Below are positions 5,571 through 11,150 of a stretch of 11,150 nt of DNA, piece by piece. Each line of letters opens with the position of its first letter. Position 1 is the stretch's first letter. The DNA is taken from NCBI GenBank assembly GCA_030640695.1, contig DAOWIX010000158.1, positions 1-11,150 of the forward strand, written 5' to 3'. A model generated the notes under the pieces. That model did no database searches and was not told where the DNA came from. It was given only the letters and a program-made list of their open reading frames with translations. The translations under genes and the position numbers were made by a program. This DNA comes from Deltaproteobacteria bacterium (lineage in GTDB: Bacteria > Desulfobacterota > Anaeroferrophillalia > Anaeroferrophillales > Tharpellaceae).

Positions 5571-8273
5571 ATGCCAACCGAAAATCAACTACCGCAGATC
5601 AAAAAGTTAACTCCGATGCTACGCCAATATATGGCTGTCAAAGAGAAGCATGCCGACAAGCTGCTGCTCTTTCGGATGGGTGACTTCTATGAAATCTTCT
5701 TCGACGATGCTGCAATTGCGGCCCGCACTTTAAAAATCACCCTGACCAGCCGCAACAAAAAGGATGAAGATGCGATTCCGATGTGCGGCTTTCCCCATCA
5801 CTCTGCAAGCGGCTATATCGCAACTCTGGTCAATGCCGGCTACAAGGTTGTAGTCTGCGATCAGGTCGAAGACCCAAAGCAGGCCAAAGGGCTGGTTCGG
5901 CGAGAGGTTACCAAAATTATCACTCCCGGCGTCAACCTGGAAAGTGACTGCCTGAATCCAGATCAAGACAATTTTCTAGCGGCAATATCTCATCATCAAC
6001 AAAAACCAGAACTCTTCGGCTTGGCTCTACTTGATGTCAGTACCGGTAAATTCAGGGTCACGGAACTAGCTGGTCTAGAGACCCTACTTGACGAACTGGG
6101 ACGCTGTGAGCCAACTGAAATCCTCCTGCCACCAAACCCCACAAACCGGGACAATAGTTGGCAGGACGAAATTCGTAAACAATTTAGTACGGCCCATTTA
6201 ACCCTGCGACCAGAGAGTGAATCATTTTCGCCCGAGCTCGGCCGTAAACTTCTCTGTAGACACTTCGGCACCCTCAACCTGGATGGTTTCGGCGGCCAGC
6301 ATTTAGATCGCGGAGCCGGGGCCGCCGGGGCGGCTTTGGCCTATGCCAAAGAGACCCAAAGCAATGCGGTTCTCAACCATATCCAGACAATCACGATCTA
6401 TCGACCCTCTAACTTTATGCAGATTGACCGTAATGTCATCCTCAACCTTGAACTCCTCTGCACCATCCAGGAAAACCGCAAACTGGGGAGTCTTTTAGGG
6501 GTTCTCGACCATTGTCAAACAAGTATGGGAAGTCGTCAATTAAAGGAGTGGCTCCTCTTTCCACTACTCGACAAAGAACTTATCGAACAACGCCTGGATG
6601 CCGTTCAGACCTTGCTTGAAGAAAAAAAATGCCGCTTACAACTTCGAGACCGGCTTAAGAAACTCTACGATCTCGACCGTTTGGCCGGACGTCTGGCCGC
6701 CGCCAAAGCCACGGGCCGCGATCTCTTGAGCCTTAAAGATTCCCTGGCTTTGATACCTGACATTAAGAAACTGCTCAGCAATCTGCCGATTCAACCAAAC
6801 CTGATCAACCAAGCCTTGCAAGGCCTGCATGAGCTCAAGGAGCTGACCGAGAAGATAGAACAGTTTCTGTTACCCGAACAACCAATTTCAATTGGCGACG
6901 GCAAGCTGATCCGCGACGGCATCGACAGCCGACTTGATGATCTGCGCCAAATCAGTAAAAACGGCAAACAGTGGCTCATCGAGTATGAGCAGAAGGAGAA
7001 AGAAAGAAGTGGTATCAACGGTCTAAAAGTCCGTTTTAACCGAGTTTTTGGCTACTACATAGAGGTGACCAAAAGAAACCTGGAACAAGTTCCAGAGGAT
7101 TATCAAAGGCGCCAGACTTTAACTAATGCAGACCGCTTTATCACGCCGGAATTAAAAGAGTATGAAGAGAAGATCTTAGGTGCGGAAGAAAAAATCAATA
7201 CCTTGGAACATGAAATATTCCTCGCCCTGCGCCAGGAAGCGGCCAGAGAGATCAGCCGTATTCGTGAATCAGCTCTGCGCCTGACTCTCTTTGACGTCCT
7301 CTGTAGTCTCGCTGAGGTTGCCGACGAACGCCACTATTGCCGACCTGAAATCACCTCTGACCAACAACTGCTCGAAATTGAAGACGGCCGACACCCGGTA
7401 ATTGAATCATTAAGCGAAAATTTTGTTCCCAACGACACGTTTCTAAATTCTAAAGAAGAGCAGCTTTGGATTATCACTGGGCCCAATATGGCTGGCAAAT
7501 CTACCTTTCTCAGACAAAACGCCCTCTTGGTTATGATGGCCCAGATGGGCGGTTTCGTTCCTGCCAAAGCCGCCAAAATAAGTATTTTCGACCACATTTT
7601 CACCCGCGTTGGAGCCTCTGACAACTTAAGTCGTGGGCTTTCAACATTCATGGTTGAAATGACTGAAACTGCCAGGATTCTCCATCAAGCAACCGCTAAA
7701 AGTCTGATTATTCTGGATGAGATCGGCCGTGGTACCAGCACCTTTGACGGTTTAAGCCTGGCCTGGGCAATTGCCGAAGAGATCCATGAAAAACTTGGCA
7801 GCCTCACTCTCTTTGCCACGCACTACCACGAACTTGCCGAACTTGAACTAATCAGACCCCGAATCGTAAATTACAATGTCGCGGTTCAGCAACGGACCGA
7901 TGGTATTACCTTTTTACGCCGCATCATTAAAGGAGCAACCAATCACAGTTATGGTATTGAAGTAGCAAAGCTGGCCGGCATCCCGCAACCGGTGCTAGAA
8001 AAAGCCCAACAAATTCTGGCAAATCTGGAAGCGGCTGAGATTGCCGCCGGGGGAAATCTGAGAATGACCGGCAAGAGCGTCTTAACCAGCAGAACGGATG
8101 GACAGCAAAGCGGCTATCTACCCTTTTTAGAGCCAGCGCCCGCTGCGACCGTAAAAGACCCGACCGAGAACAAAGTTATCGATCTCATAAAAAAACAGGA
8201 CCTTAACCGGATTACTCCGATCAAGGCCCTGACTACACTTGAAAAAATGCAAAAAATGTTGGGTGAGAAGTAA
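5571..8273 (+). CDS. mutS: DNA mismatch repair ATPase MutS
   Basis: Recognises mismatches and small loops and recruits MutL in post-replicative repair. 900 residues, a little longer than many bacterial MutS1 proteins. The N-terminal mismatch-binding domain carries GDFYE (37-41), the F-x-E motif (Phe39, Glu41) that stacks on the mispaired base. Connector, core and clamp domains follow (roughly 130-590). The ABC-type ATPase has Walker A GPNMAGKST (637-645), signature SRGLSTFMVEM (687-697), Walker B LIILDEIGRGTST (with Asp716, Glu717) and the switch FATHYHE. The C-terminal helices include DLNRITPIKAL, typical of MutS1 dimer/tetramer regions, so this is MutS1 and not MutS2 (no Smr domain). The usual QLSLF-like clamp-binding peptide is replaced by QQSGYLPF at 845-852. 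Start chosen by MPTENQLPQIKKLTPMLRQY, the expected N terminus. The gene converges on the Rrf2 gene with a 6-bp gap. No mutL is in the window. Confidence 0.99.
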   Translation: MPTENQLPQIKKLTPMLRQYMAVKEKHADKLLLFRMGDFYEIFFDDAAIAARTLKITLTSRNKKDEDAIPMCGFPHHSASGYIATLVNAGYKVVVCDQVEDPKQAKGLVRREVTKIITPGVNLESDCLNPDQDNFLAAISHHQQKPELFGLALLDVSTGKFRVTELAGLETLLDELGRCEPTEILLPPNPTNRDNSWQDEIRKQFSTAHLTLRPESESFSPELGRKLLCRHFGTLNLDGFGGQHLDRGAGAAGAALAYAKETQSNAVLNHIQTITIYRPSNFMQIDRNVILNLELLCTIQENRKLGSLLGVLDHCQTSMGSRQLKEWLLFPLLDKELIEQRLDAVQTLLEEKKCRLQLRDRLKKLYDLDRLAGRLAAAKATGRDLLSLKDSLALIPDIKKLLSNLPIQPNLINQALQGLHELKELTEKIEQFLLPEQPISIGDGKLIRDGIDSRLDDLRQISKNGKQWLIEYEQKEKERSGINGLKVRFNRVFGYYIEVTKRNLEQVPEDYQRRQTLTNADRFITPELKEYEEKILGAEEKINTLEHEIFLALRQEAAREISRIRESALRLTLFDVLCSLAEVADERHYCRPEITSDQQLLEIEDGRHPVIESLSENFVPNDTFLNSKEEQLWIITGPNMAGKSTFLRQNALLVMMAQMGGFVPAKAAKISIFDHIFTRVGASDNLSRGLSTFMVEMTETARILHQATAKSLIILDEIGRGTSTFDGLSLAWAIAEEIHEKLGSLTLFATHYHELAELELIRPRIVNYNVAVQQRTDGITFLRRIIKGATNHSYGIEVAKLAGIPQPVLEKAQQILANLEAAEIAAGGNLRMTGKSVLTSRTDGQQSGYLPFLEPAPAATVKDPTENKVIDLIKKQDLNRITPIKALTTLEKMQKMLGEK

Positions 8274-8279
8274 AAGGAG

Positions 8280-8708
8280 TTACTCTAGCGAATCCCGGTG
8301 CGCCTTCTCTTGAACCGCAAGATCGGCGAAATTGGTTTTACCCAGACTTGTTACCAGATCATTCTGAACATTGGCTAACTCTTTGCGAACCGGACAAAAA
8401 CTCATCCGATCACAGGCATTGTATCCATCCAAACAAATATTAAGCTTAATGTCGCCCTCTACCGCCTCAACAACATCACGAAGAGTCACTTCTTCCGGTT
8501 TTCGGGCCATCGAATAACCGCCTTTTTTTCCGCGATGTGAAATCACAATCCCAGCCCGACTTAAACTCTGGAATATACGAGCCAGAAAACCAACCGGCAC
8601 ATCCATCTCCCGAGCTACTTCTGGAATAACCACAATCGAGCCCTGTGGCTGCATCGACATGTAGACAACCCCGCGAATCGCATAATCTGATGCTCTCGTC
8701 AATTTCAT
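8280..8708 (-). CDS. Rrf2-family transcriptional regulator, probable Fe-S cluster sensor
   Basis: 142 residues with the canonical Rrf2 start MKLTRASDYAIRG and a winged helix-turn-helix at about residues 24-68: IPEVAREMDVPVGFLARIFQSL, then a wing with HRGKKGGY. Three cysteines, Cys92, Cys99 and Cys105 (C-x6-C-x5-C), occupy the place where IscR, NsrR and relatives bind a [2Fe-2S] or [4Fe-4S] cluster. It may therefore sense iron-sulfur status, NO or redox state; the ligand is not determinable from sequence alone. It is not IscR with its operon: no iscS/iscU or other target gene is adjacent. It lies downstream of coaX on the same strand but has its own promoter-like sequence and a possible operator. 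The leader has no good Shine-Dalgarno sequence. Its stop is 6 bp from the mutS stop, and the two genes converge. Confidence 0.92.
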   Translation of the reverse strand: MKLTRASDYAIRGVVYMSMQPQGSIVVIPEVAREMDVPVGFLARIFQSLSRAGIVISHRGKKGGYSMARKPEEVTLRDVVEAVEGDIKLNICLDGYNACDRMSFCPVRKELANVQNDLVTSLGKTNFADLAVQEKAHRDSLE

Positions 8709-8742
8709 AAAACTAAACCATTTATAAGATTAAAATTTAAAG

Positions 8743-8778
8743 TTGACAAATATTATCGTATTAGATCTGCTTTGTCAA
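8743..8778. repeat. Perfect 8-bp inverted repeat overlapping the rrf2 promoter
   Basis: TTGACAAA (8743-8750) and TTTGTCAA (8771-8778) are exact reverse complements with a 20-bp spacer. On the minus strand one arm is the -35 box and the other starts at the end of the -10 box. Likely an operator for the adjacent Rrf2 protein. A weak stem-loop behind the coaX stop is the alternative. Confidence 0.55.
8750..8778 (-). promoter_or_regulatory. Putative sigma-70 promoter of the Rrf2-family gene
   Basis: Read on the minus strand, TTGACA (8778-8773) is a perfect -35 hexamer. It is followed after 17 bp by TAATAT (8755-8750), a 4/6 match to the -10 consensus; an overlapping GATAAT at 15-bp spacing is an alternative. 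The distance from the -10 box to the ATG is about 41 bases. The -35 box begins 2 bases beyond the coaX stop codon. Confidence 0.6.
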
Positions 8779-8779
8779 G

Positions 8780-9553
8780 TCATTTATTAAGAGTATTCAG
8801 ATCATAAAGGTACTTTAAGCCATTCAGGGTTAAAAATTCGTCTACCTCGTCAATGACCCCAGTCTCCCGGTCGACAACCTTGGCCAGCCCCCCGGTAGCA
8901 ACCACCAGAAGGTCAAGTTTCAATTCATCCTTGATCTTGGCGACCAAACCCTCAACCAGCGAAAGGTAGCCATAAACAATCCCTGACTGCATACAGTGAA
9001 CCGTATTTTTGCCGACCACCTCCGGCGGCCGAGTCAATTCAACCCGTGGCAGTTTCGAGGCTCTCTGACAAAGTGCCTCCATTGAGATATGCATACCAGG
9101 AGCAATAACCCCACCGATATACTCACCCCTTACCGAAACACAATCGAAAGTGGTTGCCGTACCAAAATCGATAATCACCATCGGCCGTTTATGCTTCTGA
9201 TAAGCCGCAACGGCATTAACAATGCGATCAGCACCAACTTCACGCGGATTATCGAGCAAAATCGGCAGCCCGGTCTTAATCCCCGGGCCAACCACCAACG
9301 GTCGAAAATGAAAATATTTACTCGCCAGGCCGAGAAGTTCATTAAGAACCGGCGGCACGACACAGGAGATCATCATTCCAGAAACCTCCTGGCGATCCGC
9401 ATCAAGGGAACGCAAAAAACCCTGCAGAAGAATTATATACTCATCTCGGGTCCGGTTAGTTGAGGTTGAGATGCGCCAATTATCCAGCAGCTGATCATCT
9501 TGGTATATCCCTAAAACTGTATGTGTATTGCCAACATCAATTACAACAATCAT
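8780..9553 (-). CDS. coaX: Type III pantothenate kinase (CoaX)
   Basis: Phosphorylates pantothenate in the first committed step of CoA synthesis. 257 residues, normal for the family. This is an ASKHA-fold kinase with the N-terminal phosphate motif IDVGNTHT (5-12, Asp6), GADRIVNAVAA (107-117, with the catalytic-type Asp109), the second phosphate motif DFGTATTFD (129-137), GGVIAPG (147-153) and GKNT (181-184). Type III enzymes are unrelated to CoaA and are typically not feedback-inhibited by CoA. The ATG is preceded by AGAGGA at good spacing, inside the end of birA, and the genes overlap by 17 bp, so cotranscription with nadC and birA is likely. The stop lies just upstream of the rrf2 -35 box, and no strong terminator is visible between them. 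Confidence 0.97.
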   Translation of the reverse strand: MIVVIDVGNTHTVLGIYQDDQLLDNWRISTSTNRTRDEYIILLQGFLRSLDADRQEVSGMMISCVVPPVLNELLGLASKYFHFRPLVVGPGIKTGLPILLDNPREVGADRIVNAVAAYQKHKRPMVIIDFGTATTFDCVSVRGEYIGGVIAPGMHISMEALCQRASKLPRVELTRPPEVVGKNTVHCMQSGIVYGYLSLVEGLVAKIKDELKLDLLVVATGGLAKVVDRETGVIDEVDEFLTLNGLKYLYDLNTLNK

Positions 9554-10325
9554 TTTTTATCCTCTTCTCCAGCCAAGCCTCACCGGCTGCAAATGCCATC
9601 TCCCGGCCATTTTTTGTGGTCGCCAGAAGACGACCCGAATCGTCTATAGCGTGGGCCCGACAAGCTATTTTATGGTCTCCGGAATGGATGCTTATTTCCT
9701 TTCCGGCAAGAAAAAAGTTGCGATTAATCAGATCCAGAATCGATCCCTGCAAACCTTCCCGACAAAACTTCTCTTCGAAAAACGCCAACTCCTGCAAGAT
9801 TCTGCTGAGCAGTTCGGAAAGATCAAAATCCCTGCCACATTCACATCTTAGAGAGGTAACCTGACTCTGCAATTCGGCAGGGAAATCGACAATCAAAGCA
9901 TTAACATTGAGGCCGACTCCGACAACAACAAATTCTGCTGCACTCTTGCCAGGCTTCATTTCAGATAAAATACCAGCCATTTTCCGACCTTGACAGTAGA
10001 GATCATTAGGCCATTTAATTTGCAACCCGGAACACTCATCGGCAAGAGTCTTCCATAAGGCGGCGGCGGTCACCAAAGATAATTGTGGCACCTGATCGAG
10101 TTTTAGGTGAGGCCGTAAAAGAACCGAAAAATAGAGATTCAAACCAGCTGGTGAATGCCATTGCCGGCCGCGCCGGCCGCGCCCTGAGGTCTGTTGAGCA
10201 GCAACTACAACCGAGCCATGCGGAGCCCCATCAAGGGCTTGCTGCCAAAGATAACGACTGGTAGAAGCTAATCTTTGAAACGTAACAACTTCACTCCCCC
10301 AGGGAGTGCGAAAAGGCTCTATCAC
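9537..10325 (-). CDS. birA: Biotin-[acetyl-CoA-carboxylase] ligase (BirA, single-function form)
   Basis: Activates biotin as biotinoyl-5'-AMP and transfers it to the acceptor lysine of biotin carboxyl carrier proteins. 262 residues: catalytic LplA/BirA domain from about 14 to 200 and a small BPL C-terminal domain from about 205 to 255. Motifs are the biotinoyl-AMP loop GRGRRGRQW (48-56), KWPNDLY (104-110), GRKMAGILSE (113-122, with the conserved Lys115) and VVGVGLNVN (134-142). There is no N-terminal helix-turn-helix, so it belongs to the class without the repressor function of E. coli BirA. The start is GTG at 10325, overlapping the nadC stop (GTGA, 4 bp), which suggests translational coupling. 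Its 3' end overlaps coaX by 17 bp. Confidence 0.97.
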   Translation of the reverse strand: MIEPFRTPWGSEVVTFQRLASTSRYLWQQALDGAPHGSVVVAAQQTSGRGRRGRQWHSPAGLNLYFSVLLRPHLKLDQVPQLSLVTAAALWKTLADECSGLQIKWPNDLYCQGRKMAGILSEMKPGKSAAEFVVVGVGLNVNALIVDFPAELQSQVTSLRCECGRDFDLSELLSRILQELAFFEEKFCREGLQGSILDLINRNFFLAGKEISIHSGDHKIACRAHAIDDSGRLLATTKNGREMAFAAGEAWLEKRIKNDCCN

Positions 10326-11150
10326 GAAACCAGATCGAGAGAGATATCGATGGCTGGAGCGGAATGGGTCAAAGCTCCAACTGAGATAAAATCGACCCCG
10401 CAGGTAGCCACCTGGGCGACATTATCAAGGACAATGCCACCGGATGCCTCCAGTTTGATAGACGGAAACTGATCCCGCACGAAAGTTACCGACTCTCGTA
10501 AAAGGACCTCATCCATATTATCGAGCAGAATAATATCAGCTCCGGAACGGGCCGCCTCTTTGACCTCATCAAGATTGGCGGCCTCGACCTCAATCTTCAA
10601 GCCGTGCGGGGCCAAGCGTTGGGCATGTGTAATAGCATCAGTAATCGTACCGGCCGCCCGAATATGGTTATCCTTAATTAGAATGCCATCAAAAAGACCA
10701 TGACGATGATTCCTGGCACCCCCGACTTGAACTGCATATTTCTCCAAAGAACGCCAGCCCGGCGTCGTCTTTCTCGTATCAACAATCTCAGCTTTAGATC
10801 CTTTGACCGCAGTCACAAACTGTGAGGTCAAGGTTGCAATACCGCAGAGGCGCTGAACAAAATTTAGAGCAACTCGTTCCGCCATCAGAATCGAGATCAC
10901 ATTGCCGCTCACAGACATTATCGGGTCACCTACGTTAAGAGTATCGCCATCTGCAGCCCGTGCCTCAATCTTAAGCGAAGAATCAAGGGTCCGAAAGACC
11001 AAGCCTAAAACTTGAATGCCGGCGACCACACACTCCTGTTTAGCCTTGATCAAAGCCCGTGCCATCGTACCCGGGGGAACTGTCGACAGAGTTGTCACGT
11101 CACCTGAGCCCAGATCTTCTTCAAGGGCCATCTTGATCAACTTTTCAGTC
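10322..11150 (-). CDS. nadC: Nicotinate-nucleotide pyrophosphorylase (quinolinate phosphoribosyltransferase, NadC), 5' end cut off
   Basis: Converts quinolinate and PRPP to nicotinate mononucleotide with release of CO2, in de novo NAD synthesis. Numbering from the TTG codon at 11140, the motifs are NFVQRLCGIATLT (93-105), DTRKTTPGWR (121-130), GGARNHRHGLFDG (140-152) leading into ILIKDNHI, EVEAANLDE (184-192), LDNM (206-209) and EASGG (231-235): all the usual PRPP and quinolinate contact regions. The reading frame stays open through the window edge, where it reads TEKLIKMALEEDLG. NadC proteins normally have several more residues before this helix, so the true start lies beyond position 11150 and the TTG is probably internal. 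The 3' end overlaps birA by 4 bp. nadA and nadB are not in the window. Confidence 0.97.
   Translation of the reverse strand, partial: TEKLIKMALEEDLGSGDVTTLSTVPPGTMARALIKAKQECVVAGIQVLGLVFRTLDSSLKIEARAADGDTLNVGDPIMSVSGNVISILMAERVALNFVQRLCGIATLTSQFVTAVKGSKAEIVDTRKTTPGWRSLEKYAVQVGGARNHRHGLFDGILIKDNHIRAAGTITDAITHAQRLAPHGLKIEVEAANLDEVKEAARSGADIILLDNMDEVLLRESVTFVRDQFPSIKLEASGGIVLDNVAQVATCGVDFISVGALTHSAPAIDISLDLVS

Noticed and set aside
5429..5683. 84-codon open frame upstream of and overlapping mutS
   Set aside because: It crosses repeat-containing intergenic DNA and then runs in a shifted frame inside mutS. It shows no domain or ribosome site.
9089..9864. Plus-strand open frames opposite coaX and birA
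   Set aside because: They are antisense shadows of well-supported genes, with compositions unlike a protein family and no start signals.
10163..10180. Perfect 9-bp tandem GCCGGCCGC repeat within birA
   Set aside because: It encodes the Gly/Arg repeats of the conserved GRGRRGR biotin loop, so codon use and protein sequence explain it.
11129..11140. TTG at 11140 or ATG at 11131 as the nadC start
   Set aside because: The frame stays open to the window edge as TEKLIKMALEEDLG, the usual NadC first helix, so the start probably lies outside the window.
1..11150. CRISPR array, tRNA/rRNA, transposase, toxin-antitoxin or phage genes
   Set aside because: No regularly spaced direct repeats, RNA gene signatures or corresponding protein motifs are visible on either strand.

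Overview
This window reads as an ordinary chromosomal housekeeping segment from a mid-GC bacterium. The protein sequences and the combination of genes (purH-purD-purE, an orphan PP-loop thiolase-like gene, mutS, an Rrf2 regulator and a nadC-birA-coaX cluster) suggest a Desulfobacterota / former Deltaproteobacteria lineage, probably anaerobic. That placement is inferred from recollection of family sequences and gene order; no search was run. There are no insertion-sequence transposases, phage genes, CRISPR arrays, tRNA or rRNA genes. I found no convincing new multi-gene system. The unexplained signals are mainly intergenic repeat structures and one poorly characterised enzyme.

Left block, + strand, 9-4151: purH, purD, purE and a TsaC/YrdC-family gene. 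PurD, PurE and PurH act at the second, the sixth/seventh and the last two steps of de novo IMP synthesis. TsaC makes the threonylcarbamoyl-AMP used for the tRNA t6A modification. purD and purE are 1 bp apart and purE and tsaC overlap by 4 bp, so these three look like one transcription unit. purH is separated from purD by a 141-bp gap filled almost completely by a large imperfect palindrome, which includes the purH stop codon.

Middle block, + strand, 4152-8273: a 330-residue PP-loop (AANH superfamily) protein related to ThiI/MnmA tRNA thiolation enzymes, then mutS. The PP-loop gene lies between two intergenic stretches (4152-4406 and 5400-5570). These carry a 22/23 inverted repeat, a GC-rich hairpin and an AT-rich 7-bp tandem repeat, so it looks like an island bounded by repeat debris.

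Right block, - strand, 8280-11150: nadC (5' end cut by the window edge), birA and coaX, with translationally overlapping junctions. They form a cofactor cluster: NAD synthesis, biotin attachment and CoA synthesis. Downstream is a separately promoted Rrf2-family regulator with three conserved cysteines, converging on mutS with only 6 bp between the stop codons. A perfect TTGACA -35 box and a perfect 8-bp inverted repeat lie just upstream of the rrf2 gene and suggest autoregulation.
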